From the NCBI RefSeq assembly GCF_014279775.1, contig NZ_CP047961.1, forward strand, positions 310,001 through 374,000: 64,000 nucleotides of DNA, written 5' to 3'. Below, one piece after another: positions 38,732-47,365 of this stretch (position 1 is its first letter; the number at the start of each line of letters is the position of its first letter). The notes under the pieces are model-generated. The model made no database searches. It was not told the origin of the DNA and saw only the letters and a list, made by a program, of their open reading frames with translations. The DNA is from Synechococcus sp. PROS-9-1 (GTDB lineage Bacteria > Cyanobacteriota > Cyanobacteriia > PCC-6307 > Cyanobiaceae). The position numbers and the translations under genes were made by a program.

Positions 38732-39073
38732 TTAAATCAACTTGAATCCTTCCAATAAGAGGCCATAGAGCAAGCCGATGCGTGACATATCCAACAGATC
38801 ACGTCCCAGATGCTTTTGCTTGTCTCGTGCCCAATGCCGCCTGGTTCGCACCATGAGTTCCCAGATCCCCACCGTGATGACAGCGGCCACTGGATCCATC
38901 AACTCCAAAGCACCTGCAACCGCTCCGATGCTGTTCCCCACAGCGAAGCTGGCTCCGAGAGCGATCAGCATCAGCGACGCCCTTCTCCAGGGGTTTACAG
39001 CCCACTGATCAAGCCTTGAGGTCGCTTCTCCGAAACTGATTTGAAGACGAGTCTTTTGAAGTCGAGCGGTCAT
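38732..39073 (-). CDS. Ycf20/DUF565 family protein
   Basis: 113 residues. The pattern SRLDQWAVNPWRRASLMLIALGASFAVGN is the conserved NPWRR + membrane helix of Ycf20/DUF565 (quoted in parts: WAVNPWRRASL), followed by a second helix region and RIGLLYGLLLEGFKLI. Ycf20 has been linked in algae to non-photochemical quenching; in cyanobacteria the role is unclear. The 184-base region to the next gene holds an AT-rich stretch consistent with a promoter. Confidence 0.85.
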   Translation of the reverse strand: MTARLQKTRLQISFGEATSRLDQWAVNPWRRASLMLIALGASFAVGNSIGAVAGALELMDPVAAVITVGIWELMVRTRRHWARDKQKHLGRDLLDMSRIGLLYGLLLEGFKLI

Positions 39074-39257
39074 ATATGGAACCCCTCAATCATCGTGATT
39101 ACAGGTTTGCCACCAACTGATCCCCATCACCCGGCCGGCAAACTGCCAAACAAATAATACTCGATTTTTATTGGTATCTTGTATAAATTGCTGGTTTTTG
39201 AGCATTTCCTGTTGAAGCAAGATTTGCTTTGGGTTAGCCACTAATTAGGGCCACTCT

Positions 39258-39458
39258 TTAGTCGGAATCGGCCTTCGCTTTACGAGATGATTTCCCCTCT
39301 AGAAGCTCAAGCAGCGCCTCCATCTGGGCCATGACTCCTCTCACCTCACCTGCTTCAGGGAGAAGTCCGTCTTCCATCACTCCTTGATGCATTTCTCGCA
39401 GCTCTTGGCGGATGTAACGCAGGTGGCTGACCACCTGCTCTCGTTTGGATTGCGACAT
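39258..39458 (-). CDS. Small helical protein, unknown
   Basis: 66 residues, soluble and charged, predicted almost all helix (REQVVSHLRYIRQELREMHQG ... MAQMEALLELLEGKSSRKAK in parts). A single good ATG (MSQSKRE). No known domain. Its composition and position between Ycf20 and a tiny membrane protein look gene-like. Function unknown. Confidence 0.6.
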   Translation of the reverse strand: MSQSKREQVVSHLRYIRQELREMHQGVMEDGLLPEAGEVRGVMAQMEALLELLEGKSSRKAKADSD

Positions 39459-39511
39459 CGTCTATGGGCTTAGCTGACATCCCTTTTACCGCATGGCCGT
39501 CCCGACTGACG

Positions 39512-39658
39512 TCAGCGACGGCCAAGCCCACCAGCCAGCGCGATCAGGCCGTAGGTCATTAAGGCGCTGGGTCTAGCCAGTGTTGAGACCAAAACAAGAA
39601 CCAAAAGGCCGGCAAACAGGGGCAGTCGTCTTGTGAAGTGAGTGCTTGTCGGGAACAT
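39512..39658 (-). CDS. Tiny membrane protein, unknown
   Basis: 48 codons: MFPTSTHFTRRLPLF, then a hydrophobic helix (LFAGLLVLVLVSTLA), RPSALMTYGLIALAGGLGRR. A basic N-terminus before a helix and a clean ATG/TGA suggest a real small protein. No family recognised with certainty. Too short to be scored reliably by length alone. Confidence 0.45.
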   Translation of the reverse strand: MFPTSTHFTRRLPLFAGLLVLVLVSTLARPSALMTYGLIALAGGLGRR

Positions 39659-39799
39659 CAGCGAGGCTCCAGCGCCAAAGAGTGAACCTGATGAGCGCCT
39701 GTAGTCCTAACGATGAACGGCTGCTCTTCAAGGCCCCAGGCCATGGCTGTCCTTGAAAGTGGAAATCAACCTTAAGGCACTTTTCTGAGAGGCTGAAGC

Positions 39800-40552
39800 T
39801 CAGAACCCTCGTGCTCTTGGCCGCTGACTCGAAAGCGAAATGTTTTGGTTCTGCTCAGGGGGCTGTGGATGCCCTGATGTGGGTTGGGCGACAACGTTAA
39901 AAGCGAGAGACCAGCGTTCTCCGCTCCCCCGGAAAGGCATGACGGAATGGGGTTGCCAGGCTGGAAAAATATAAAAATCACCCGGCCTGGGAAGCACGTA
40001 CTTGGCCATTCCCGTACGAAATGATTGAAGGTGATAGTCCTCAGGACCGTGAAAACAAAGCTGACCATCAAAACTTGTTCCGTTGATCTGTGAGGGCACT
40101 TTTAAAAAGACAACTCCAGAAAAACTTCCTCCATGGGTATGCATTGGGTTGTAATCACCCTCCATTTGGCAATTCAGCCAAATATCAATCAGCCTTAGCT
40201 GGTAGCGACCGGGCACCCATGGTCCACGCCCCTGAGGCGGTTGCTGGTCAATTACATGACGAATCCAGCGCTCGCAGCCTTCGAGAAGGACAGATTCGCA
40301 AAGTTCCCGAACGGCGGGTTGTGTTGGATTGAGTTCTCGTTGTTGGTTGAGCTGGCCAGCGAGGCGCTTCGAAGCGTCGGGATTAGCCCCTGGATTGTGA
40401 AGGACCTCTTCGCAATGGAGGAGCAGTTGATTGCGTAGTTTGAGCTCAAGCTCTCCTTGCACGATGGACCGTGGAAAGAGATCAATGACGTCCATGAAGG
40501 GATGGCTTAATTGATGCGTTGAAAAGGCCTGAGCTTGGATTGTTGTATTCAT
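39800..40552 (-). CDS. Putative 2-oxoglutarate-Fe(II) oxygenase (TIGR02466-like)
   Basis: 250 residues. The metal-site region reads YNPMHTHGGSFSGVVFLK (the HxH of this family where most have HxD/E), with later GDFYIFPAWQPHSVMPF (distal His) and an Arg in GSGERWSLAFNV that would bind 2-oxoglutarate. Similar proteins occur in marine phages and picocyanobacteria with unproven substrates. The upstream 320-base gap has no other convincing gene, so this gene likely has its own promoter or follows the tRNA-Ala on the same strand. Confidence 0.8.
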   Translation of the reverse strand: MNTTIQAQAFSTHQLSHPFMDVIDLFPRSIVQGELELKLRNQLLLHCEEVLHNPGANPDASKRLAGQLNQQRELNPTQPAVRELCESVLLEGCERWIRHVIDQQPPQGRGPWVPGRYQLRLIDIWLNCQMEGDYNPMHTHGGSFSGVVFLKVPSQINGTSFDGQLCFHGPEDYHLQSFRTGMAKYVLPRPGDFYIFPAWQPHSVMPFRGSGERWSLAFNVVAQPTSGHPQPPEQNQNISLSSQRPRARGF

Positions 40553-40872
40553 CCTGAGCTCAATATTTTGCTTTTCAATTCATAGGAGCCCTGACTTTAA
40601 GGGGGATGTTGCCCGGTCGTTGTTTCTGTTGCTACAGCAGATGGGGCTGCTCTGTGTTGACGCTCATTTGGCTCTTGTCGGCGAATATTGCTGCGATAAA
40701 TTGTGTTTAAGCCCAGCTATTTTCGTGTTATTTTCTGGTTTAGTCAGCGACAATTTGTGAGCCAATTGCTCTTCCCGGCCTATCGTGAAGTGCAAATCAT
40801 GGGCGCTGCACAATACTATCGCTAGGCGCATCTTTTTGACTTCAGTCGATCATTTAAGGCTCTTTAATGGCA
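40553..40872. other. Intergenic region between the oxygenase gene and tRNA-Ala
   Basis: 320 bases with no convincing protein gene. On the plus strand a 40-codon open frame from GTG 40703 to TAG 40825 is the only candidate (its end reads QLLFPAYREVQIMGAAQYYR). The stretch is AT-richer than its neighbours, as in a promoter region. No terminator hairpin and no known ncRNA was recognised. Confidence 0.5.
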
Positions 40873-40945
40873 TGGAGACTAGGGGATTCGAACCCCTGAC
40901 CTCTGCGGTGCGATCGCAGCGCTCTACCAGCTGAGCTAAGACCCC
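40873..40945 (-). tRNA. trnA-CGC: tRNA-Ala (anticodon CGC)
   Basis: 73 bases on the minus strand. Acceptor GGGGTCT with 3' AGTCTCC, anticodon stem CTGCG / CGCAG around loop ATCGCAC (anticodon CGC), T-arm AGGGGTTCGAATCCCCT. The alanine identity pair G3-U70 is present. The acceptor has a T-T mismatch at pair 5-68. The discriminator is A and CCA is not encoded. The anticodon arm contains GCGATCGC, the HIP1 octamer. Confidence 0.93.
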
Positions 40946-41016
40946 TTCGCTTGAAACTTAGCGTCACTTTCATTCTTGCCCGAGGCAGAATGGGGTCTTC
41001 GCTTCAGGGAACCAGC

Positions 41017-41220
41017 ATGCCGATCACGCCGGAATCTCTGGACGCGTTTGATGACGACAAGGTGGCTTTGCTCGCCAAGCGCCTTGAAGACGACGACTAT
41101 CCCACCCCTTTTGATGGTTTAAGTGATTGGCATCTTCTGCGTGCCTTGGCGATCCACCGACCGGAGCTCACAGGGCCATACGTTCACTTAGTTGATCAGG
41201 AACCATTCGATGAAGATTGA
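41017..41220 (+). CDS. Small acidic protein, DUF2555-like
   Basis: 67 residues. The pattern LAKRLEDDDYPTPFDGLSDWHLLRALAIHRPEL fits the cyanobacterial DUF2555 family as I remember it (quoted parts: LEDDDYPTPFDGL, DWHLLRALAIHRPEL). Highly acidic, helical, no catalytic motif. The ATG at 41017 is chosen; the upstream extension reads into the tRNA flank. Its stop overlaps coaBC by 11 bases. Function unknown. Confidence 0.7.
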   Translation: MPITPESLDAFDDDKVALLAKRLEDDDYPTPFDGLSDWHLLRALAIHRPELTGPYVHLVDQEPFDED

Positions 41221-42520
41221 GGCCCCAAGGCCTCTGGAGGGGCGTCGCCTTCTCGTAGCGGCATCGGGAAGCATCGCTGCGGTCAAGACCCCTCTTCTTG
41301 TCAGTGCGTTGGTGAAGGCAGGGGCCGAGGTGCGTTGTGTCATCACCCCTAGCGCCTCACGCCTTGTCAGCCCTGTGGCACTGGCAAGCCTGAGTCGTCA
41401 CCCGTGTTTGCAAGATCAGGATCAGTGGGATCCATCGCAACCTCGACCGCTGCATGTGGAGCTAGCTGAGTGGGCGGATCTTGTGGTTGTGGCTCCCTTA
41501 AGCGCCACAAGCTTGGCCCGTTGGACCCAGGGATTTGGAGATGGGTTGCTGGCCTCCTTGCTGTTGGCTTGCGAGCGGCCTGTGGTGGCGGCCTCAGCTA
41601 TGAATACAGGGATGTGGGGCAATGCTGCAGTCCGTCGCAACTGGGAGCTCTTGCAACGGGATGAACGGGTGCTCTGCCTTGGACCAGAGCCTGGTTTGTT
41701 GGCTTGTGATCGAATCGGAGAGGGGCGAATGGCCGATCCCGCTTTGATTCAATTGGCGGTTCTCCATGCGCTTCAGCAAGGGAGCAAGGAACGCCAGTTG
41801 ACGCGTGATTGGAGTGGTCGTTCCTTGCTCGTCACCGCTGGCCCAACGGTGGAAGCCCTGGATCCTGCCCGAATGATTAGCAACCGCAGTAGTGGACGCA
41901 TGGGTGTGATGCTCGCTCAAGCAGCCCGTTGGCGAGGTGCCCGGGTTGACTTGATTCATGGCCCCTTGCAGTTGCCTGACGCCTGGCTTGAAGGGTTGTG
42001 TTGCCACCCTGTGGAGTCGGCGCAAGCGATGGAGTCGGCTCTCATTGATCTGCAGCCGGGTGTTGATGCGGTGGCGATGGCGGCGGCGGTGGCGGATTTG
42101 CGCCGTCGTGGTGGAGCGCTTCCTGAGAAACCCGCGAAGGCCGCGTTGGCCAACGTTCTTTCGGACCAAATGGAGACTGTTCCAGATCTTTTGGCCGGTT
42201 TGGCTGAGCGCCGCCCGCCTGGTCAGGTGCTCTTGGGATTTGCTGCTCTCAGTGGTCAAGCCGATTCGCTGCTGGAGCGGGCACGTCACAAACTCTCTGC
42301 AAAAAAATGCGACCTGTTGTTTGCCAACCCCATTGATCAGCCCAATCAGGGGTTTGGTTCTGATCTGAATGGAGGCTGGTTGCTCAGGCGCGATGGCACG
42401 CAGGAGCAGTGCGTGCCTCAATACAAGCTTGAGCTCGCCAATCGCTTGCTGGATGAGCTCGCCAGGCAACTGCCCGCGCTGCAAGCCCTCAATTCATCGG
42501 AGGTTGTCTCAGACGTGTGA
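41210..42520 (+). CDS. coaBC: Bifunctional phosphopantothenoylcysteine decarboxylase/synthase
   Basis: 436 residues. CoaC half: VAASGSIAAVKTPLLVSAL, ADLVVVAPLSATSLA, and AMNTGMWGNAAVRRN (active-site AMN motif). CoaB half: LLVTAGPTVEALDPARMISNRSSGRMG and MAAAVADLR, then a Lys-containing KLSAKKCDLLFANPI near residue 370. Together they make 4'-phosphopantetheine for coenzyme A. ATG 41210 overlaps the previous gene. Confidence 0.95.
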   Translation: MKIEAPRPLEGRRLLVAASGSIAAVKTPLLVSALVKAGAEVRCVITPSASRLVSPVALASLSRHPCLQDQDQWDPSQPRPLHVELAEWADLVVVAPLSATSLARWTQGFGDGLLASLLLACERPVVAASAMNTGMWGNAAVRRNWELLQRDERVLCLGPEPGLLACDRIGEGRMADPALIQLAVLHALQQGSKERQLTRDWSGRSLLVTAGPTVEALDPARMISNRSSGRMGVMLAQAARWRGARVDLIHGPLQLPDAWLEGLCCHPVESAQAMESALIDLQPGVDAVAMAAAVADLRRRGGALPEKPAKAALANVLSDQMETVPDLLAGLAERRPPGQVLLGFAALSGQADSLLERARHKLSAKKCDLLFANPIDQPNQGFGSDLNGGWLLRRDGTQEQCVPQYKLELANRLLDELARQLPALQALNSSEVVSDV

Positions 42521-42706
42521 TGTTTTGAGATCGGTTTCAGTCACTGTTGAATTGGGCCGTTCAACGGTTTCAAAGTGCTCCCTTTAGGACCCACAACGCG
42601 AAGGCTTGTTGAGAGCTGCAAAAGGCTTGCCGGAACGCACGTTTTCCCCTTGTAAGATCGAAAAATCGGTGGATACCGTCTTCGTCCGGCTAATCAGCTT
42701 TCTTCT

Positions 42707-43528
42707 ATGCGCATCCGTCCCCTGCTGGCCATGGTGCTGGCCCTCTGTCTCTTCGTTGTAACCGCCTGCAGTGGTGGTGCTGAGGCCATAGATCGGTCCA
42801 ACGTCACCTATGACGACATCCGCAATACGGGCAAGGCCAATGATTGCCCCACCCTGCCTGATTCGGCACGTGGCTCCATCAGCCTTACGGCTGGCGGTGC
42901 TTATGAACTGCGTGGAATTTGCATGCATCCCTCCCAGGTGTTCGTTAAAGGCGAACCCGCGAACAAGCGTCAAGAGGCGCAATTCGTGGAGGGCAAAATC
43001 CTCACCCGCTACACCTCAAGTTTGGATGAAGTCTTTGGCGATCTCAGCGTTGGCGAGAACGGCTTGAGCTTCAGCGAAAAAGGCGGTATCGATTTCCAGC
43101 CGATCACCGTCTTGGTTCCTGGTGGTGAGGAATTCCCCTTCACCTTCTCCAGCAAAAACCTTCAAGCCACCGCTGAGGGTTCAGCACTTACAACCAGTAC
43201 CGACTTCAACGGCACCTACCGCACACCGAGCTACCGCACCAGTAACTTCATCGACCCCAAGGGTCGTGCCTTAACAACCGGTGTGGACTATCCCCAGGGC
43301 CTGATGGCATTGGGTGGTGACTATGAGGAACTTGAAAGCGAAAACGTCAAGCGCTACATCGATGGCACTGGCCTGATGAGCTTTTCAATCACCAAGGTGG
43401 ACCCAGAGACGGGTGAGTTTGGTGGTGTATTCACAGCGATTCAACCTTCCGACTCAGATATGGGCGGTCGGGAGATCGTTGACGTGAAGATCAGCGGAGA
43501 GCTCTTCGGCCGCTTTGAGGAGGCTTGA
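42707..43528 (+). CDS. psbO: Photosystem II manganese-stabilising protein PsbO
   Basis: 273 residues; the extrinsic lumenal protein shielding the Mn4Ca cluster. Signal peptide MRIRPLLAMVLALCLFVV, then mature NVTYDDIRNTGKANDCP with the two conserved disulfide cysteines (near 47 and 72). The signal ends VVTAC at residues 17-21, which fits a lipobox, so the protein might be a lipoprotein; cleavage after AEA at residues 25-27 is the alternative. Internal GVDYPQGLMALGGD and the C-terminal GGREIVDVKISGELFG are typical. A strong terminator follows. Confidence 0.96.
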   Translation: MRIRPLLAMVLALCLFVVTACSGGAEAIDRSNVTYDDIRNTGKANDCPTLPDSARGSISLTAGGAYELRGICMHPSQVFVKGEPANKRQEAQFVEGKILTRYTSSLDEVFGDLSVGENGLSFSEKGGIDFQPITVLVPGGEEFPFTFSSKNLQATAEGSALTTSTDFNGTYRTPSYRTSNFIDPKGRALTTGVDYPQGLMALGGDYEELESENVKRYIDGTGLMSFSITKVDPETGEFGGVFTAIQPSDSDMGGREIVDVKISGELFGRFEEA

Positions 43529-43554
43529 TCTCCCCTGTTCAGTCGCATTGATTC

Positions 43555-43583
43555 AAAAGGAGGGCTGAGGCCCTCCTTTTTTT
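43555..43583 (+). terminator. Intrinsic terminator after psbO
   Basis: AAGGAGGGC, loop TGA, GGCCCTCCTT followed by a run of T. Nine-base-pair GC-rich stem with a T-tract 27 bases after the psbO stop. Confidence 0.9.
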
Positions 43584-43632
43584 CTGTCTTCTGGGAGAAT
43601 CTCGCCATCCCTGATCCAGACACGAATCGCCG

Positions 43633-44802
43633 ATGACTGCCAGTTCCTTGTCCTCGCAGCGCTCCGGGGTGATTGCTCCTTACGGAGGCACCTTGGTGGA
43701 TTTGATGGTGTCAGCCACGGAGCATGCCGCTCTGAAAGCTTCTGCTACCACAAGCATCGAATGTTCCGATCGCAATGCCTGTGATGTTGAGCTGCTTGTG
43801 GTGGGTGGATTCTCTCCAGAGCGAGGATTCATGCATCAGGCCGACTACGACTCCGTTGTGGCCGGGCACCGCACCACGACTGGTTACCTGTTTGGGTTGC
43901 CGATCGTGATGGATACCGACCGTGAGGACGTGGCGGTTGGAGACAAGGTTTTGTTGAAATACAAAGGTCAGGACCTCGCTCTTCTCACCGTTGGAGATAA
44001 GTGGGAACCCGACAAGGTTGTCGAGGCCAAAGGCTGCTACGGCACCACCTCGCTAGAGCACCCGGCGGTGCGCATGATCGCCACAGAGCGCCGTCGTTAC
44101 TACCTCGGTGGCTTGATTCAGGGCTTGCAACTCCCGGAGCGTGTCTTCCCTTGCAAGACGCCTGCTGAGGTGCGCGCCGGTCTCCCTGACGGCGAAGACG
44201 TGGTGGCATTCCAGTGCCGAAATCCGATTCATCGCGCCCACTACGAGCTCTTTACCCGTGCACTGCACGCCCAAAACGTCAGTGAAAATGCGGTCGTTTT
44301 GGTCCACCCCACCTGTGGGCCCACCCAGCAGGACGACATCCCTGGCGCCGTTCGCTTCCAGACCTATGAACGCCTGGCCGCAGAAGTGGATAACTCGCGC
44401 ATTCGTTGGGCCTATCTGCCGTACGCGATGCACATGGCTGGTCCGCGTGAAGCCCTGCAGCACATGATCATTCGCCGGAACTACGGCTGTACTCACTTCA
44501 TCATTGGCCGCGATATGGCTGGATGTAAGTCCTCTCTCTCTGGGGATGATTTTTACGGTCCGTATGACGCGCAGAATTTCGCCAAAGAGTGTGCCCCTGA
44601 ACTCACCATGGAGACCGTGCCCTCCTTGAATCTCGTCTTCACCGATGAAGAGGGGTACGTCACTGCGGAACATGCGGAGGCCCGAGGTCTGCATGTCAAA
44701 AAGCTCAGCGGCACCCAATTCCGCAAGATGCTTCGCAGTGGCGAGGAGATTCCAGAGTGGTTTGCGTTCCGCAGCGTGGTTGAGGTCCTTCGGGCCTCCT
44801 GA
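43633..44802 (+). CDS. sat: Sulfate adenylyltransferase (ATP sulfurylase)
   Basis: 389 residues. Makes APS from ATP and sulfate, first step of sulfate assimilation. Seen: VAFQCRNPIHRAHYEL (HxxH nucleotide site near residue 195), VHPTCGPTQ, and GRDMAGCKSSLSGDDFYGPY. Single-domain, homo-oligomeric type, no kinase domain. psbO's terminator separates it from the previous gene; ftsH follows after 45 bases. Confidence 0.96.
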   Translation: MTASSLSSQRSGVIAPYGGTLVDLMVSATEHAALKASATTSIECSDRNACDVELLVVGGFSPERGFMHQADYDSVVAGHRTTTGYLFGLPIVMDTDREDVAVGDKVLLKYKGQDLALLTVGDKWEPDKVVEAKGCYGTTSLEHPAVRMIATERRRYYLGGLIQGLQLPERVFPCKTPAEVRAGLPDGEDVVAFQCRNPIHRAHYELFTRALHAQNVSENAVVLVHPTCGPTQQDDIPGAVRFQTYERLAAEVDNSRIRWAYLPYAMHMAGPREALQHMIIRRNYGCTHFIIGRDMAGCKSSLSGDDFYGPYDAQNFAKECAPELTMETVPSLNLVFTDEEGYVTAEHAEARGLHVKKLSGTQFRKMLRSGEEIPEWFAFRSVVEVLRAS

Positions 44803-44847
44803 TTTTTTCGATTTCTATTAACATTCCTTCATCAGAGGCGAAAAACC

Positions 44848-46701
44848 TTGAACAAGCGTTGGCGCAATGTGGGGCTCTACGTCCTGCTCGTAGTGGTAGT
44901 GATCGTTGTGGGTACGGCGTTCCTTGACCGTCCCGACCCTGCAACGGCAGCTCGCACGCTGCGGTACAGCGATTTTGTGGAATCTGTTCAGGAAGACCAG
45001 GTCAGCAGAGTTTTGCTCTCTCCCGATCGTGGAACTGCTCAGATCGTTGAGACCGATGGTCGTCGTGCGGAGGTCAACCTCGCTCCCGACAAGGATCTGC
45101 TGAAAATGCTGACGGATCACAACGTTGACATTGTTGTGCAGCCCTCCCGTCAGCCAGGCGCCTGGCAGCAAGCTGCGACCAGTTTGATCTTCCCGGTGTT
45201 ACTGCTCGGCGGTCTGTTCTTCCTGTTCCGCCGTGCCCAGGGAGGTGGCGGTGGCGGTGGAAACCAAGCCATGAATTTTGGCAAGAGCAAGGCTCGGGTC
45301 CAAATGGAGCCCACCACTCAAATCACGTTTGGCGATGTCGCTGGAATTGAAGGCGCCAAGCTTGAGCTCACTGAGGTGGTTGATTTCCTCAAGAATCCAG
45401 ATCGTTTCACCGCTGTAGGAGCAAAAATTCCTAAGGGTTGTTTGCTCGTTGGTCCTCCCGGTACAGGTAAAACCCTGCTCGCCAAAGCAGTGGCCGGTGA
45501 AGCCGGTGTTCCCTTCTTCTCGATCTCAGGTTCTGAGTTTGTGGAGATGTTTGTTGGTGTTGGTGCCAGCCGTGTTCGCGACCTGTTTGAGCAGGCCAAG
45601 AAAAATGCACCTTGCATTGTGTTCATCGATGAGATCGATGCTGTCGGTCGTCAGCGTGGCGCTGGCCTCGGCGGCGGCAACGATGAGCGGGAGCAAACCT
45701 TGAACCAGCTCCTGACGGAGATGGATGGCTTTGAAGGCAATACCGGAATCATCATCATTGCGGCAACCAACCGCCCTGACGTGTTGGATTCAGCTCTGAT
45801 GCGTCCAGGTCGTTTCGACCGCCAAGTCACGGTTGATCGTCCTGATTACGCCGGTCGCCTCCAAATTCTTGGCGTCCACGCCCGCAGCAAAACGCTGTCG
45901 AAGGATGTGGACCTCGACAAGGTGGCTCGCCGCACCCCTGGTTACACCGGTGCTGACTTGGCCAACCTTCTCAATGAAGCCGCCATCCTTGCCGCCCGCC
46001 GCCAACTCACTGAGGTGAGCAACGACGAGATTAGTGATGCGATCGAGCGCATCATGGTGGGCCCCGAGAAGAAAGATCGGGTGATGAGCGAGCGTCGCAA
46101 GCGTTTGGTTGCGTATCACGAGGCAGGCCATGCCCTGGTGGGTGCACTGATGCCTGATTACGACGCCGTTCAGAAGATTTCGATCATTCCCCGTGGCAAC
46201 GCCGGTGGTTTGACCTTCTTCACTCCGAGCGAAGAAAGGATGGAATCTGGTCTTTACTCACGCACCTATCTCCAGAACCAAATGGCTGTGGCGTTGGGCG
46301 GACGGGTTGCAGAAGAAATCGTCTACGGAGAAGACGAGGTCACAACGGGTGCCTCCAATGATCTCCAACAGGTGGCTTCCGTGGCCCGTCAAATGGTTAC
46401 CCGTTTTGGCATGAGCGACAAGCTTGGTCCTGTTGCCCTTGGCCGTGCGCAAGGAGGGATGTTCTTGGGTCGCGACATCGCGGCTGAACGTGACTTCTCA
46501 GAGGACACCGCCGCCACGATTGATTCCGAGGTGTCGGATCTTGTTGACGTGGCCTATCACCGTGCCACCAAGGTGTTGAACGACAACCGTTCTGTGCTTG
46601 ATGAGCTCGCTGAAATGCTGGTTGAAAGCGAAACTGTGGATTCTCAGGAACTACAGGATCTGTTGATCCGACGTGATGTACGAATTGCTGAGTACGTCTG
46701 A
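44848..46701 (+). CDS. ftsH: ATP-dependent zinc metalloprotease FtsH
   Basis: 617 residues from TTG 44848 ([14 protein letters not shown]), the start that begins the N-terminal membrane helix; no better ATG is near. Two helices flank a small lumenal domain, then AAA+ domain with Walker A GPPGTGKT (near 202) and Walker B FIDEIDA, SRH region, and zinc site [12 protein letters not shown] (near 424). Thylakoid FtsH hexamers degrade damaged D1 in photosystem II repair. A strong stem-loop with T-run begins 56 bases after the stop, inside the next gene. Confidence 0.97.
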   Translation: MNKRWRNVGLYVLLVVVVIVVGTAFLDRPDPATAARTLRYSDFVESVQEDQVSRVLLSPDRGTAQIVETDGRRAEVNLAPDKDLLKMLTDHNVDIVVQPSRQPGAWQQAATSLIFPVLLLGGLFFLFRRAQGGGGGGGNQAMNFGKSKARVQMEPTTQITFGDVAGIEGAKLELTEVVDFLKNPDRFTAVGAKIPKGCLLVGPPGTGKTLLAKAVAGEAGVPFFSISGSEFVEMFVGVGASRVRDLFEQAKKNAPCIVFIDEIDAVGRQRGAGLGGGNDEREQTLNQLLTEMDGFEGNTGIIIIAATNRPDVLDSALMRPGRFDRQVTVDRPDYAGRLQILGVHARSKTLSKDVDLDKVARRTPGYTGADLANLLNEAAILAARRQLTEVSNDEISDAIERIMVGPEKKDRVMSERRKRLVAYHEAGHALVGALMPDYDAVQKISIIPRGNAGGLTFFTPSEERMESGLYSRTYLQNQMAVALGGRVAEEIVYGEDEVTTGASNDLQQVASVARQMVTRFGMSDKLGPVALGRAQGGMFLGRDIAAERDFSEDTAATIDSEVSDLVDVAYHRATKVLNDNRSVLDELAEMLVESETVDSQELQDLLIRRDVRIAEYV

Positions 46702-47326
46702 TCGTCAGCAGTGGTTGATGGCTTCTTTGCGCCGTCAGCCACTCATCATTGTTTTGCGGCCCAAGGAGAGTGATCTCCTTGGGCCGTTTTTACAGTCACT
46801 GTTGTGTCATCGCCTCGATCAATTGGTTGATCTGGGTGTCCGTCACATTGAAATTGCCTGGATGGATCACTTGCGTTGGAGTGACCTGATAGCGACGATC
46901 CGTCTGAGGCATCCAACCGTTCAGCTGGGAGTGGCATCTGTCACGTCTCAACGCGGTCTCCAGGCGGTCATCGATCTCGATTTGCCCTATGCCATGTCGC
47001 CGCTGTTGGATCAGGGTCTGGTCTCGATGGCCCATCAACACAACTGTTGTCTCGTTCCTGGTGTGATGACGCCAACCGAAATTCGGCAGGCGTTGGTTCT
47101 TGGTTGCCATCTTGTGAAATTGTTTCCAGCGCTTGTGCTGGGCCTCGATTACCACCGGCAGATTTCAGCGCCGATGGGGGATCTGCCCTTCATGATTGCG
47201 GCTGGAGGTTTGACTGTGGCCGACTTGGATCCGTGGCTATCGGCTGGTTACGACGCCATCGCCCTCGGTCGCGGCGTGCTCAATACCACGGCCGCCGTCG
47301 ACGACCTACGTCATTGGTTGACGTGA
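46676..47326 (+). CDS. KDPG/KHG aldolase-like protein
   Basis: About 216 residues. [10 protein letters not shown] as the first strand, [28 protein letters not shown] and [10 protein letters not shown] with the Schiff-base lysine, [10 protein letters not shown] near the C-terminus; all fit the class I KDPG aldolase family of the Entner-Doudoroff route. ATG 46676 is favoured because [16 protein letters not shown] reads like the family's N-terminus; it overlaps ftsH by 26 bases. ATG 46718 is the alternative. A near-perfect intrinsic terminator lies inside the coding region at 46757-46791. Confidence 0.82.
   Translation: MYELLSTSDRQQWLMASLRRQPLIIVLRPKESDLLGPFLQSLLCHRLDQLVDLGVRHIEIAWMDHLRWSDLIATIRLRHPTVQLGVASVTSQRGLQAVIDLDLPYAMSPLLDQGLVSMAHQHNCCLVPGVMTPTEIRQALVLGCHLVKLFPALVLGLDYHRQISAPMGDLPFMIAAGGLTVADLDPWLSAGYDAIALGRGVLNTTAAVDDLRHWLT
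46757..46791 (+). terminator. Strong stem-loop with T-run inside the KDPG-aldolase-like gene
   Basis: A 13-bp perfect stem (CGGCCCAAGGAGA with TCTCCTTGGGCCG), a GTGA loop (a GNRA-type tetraloop), then TTTTT. It begins 56 bases after the ftsH stop. Shape and position are those of the ftsH terminator, yet it falls in coding sequence of the next gene. Confidence 0.8.
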
Positions 47327-47365
47327 GTCTTATCTGCTACAGATGGGATAGTGATTCAAATTCGG

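Noticed and set aside
43585-43632. Second hairpin-like sequence between psbO terminator and sat
   Set aside because: No stem of more than five base pairs with a T-run was found.
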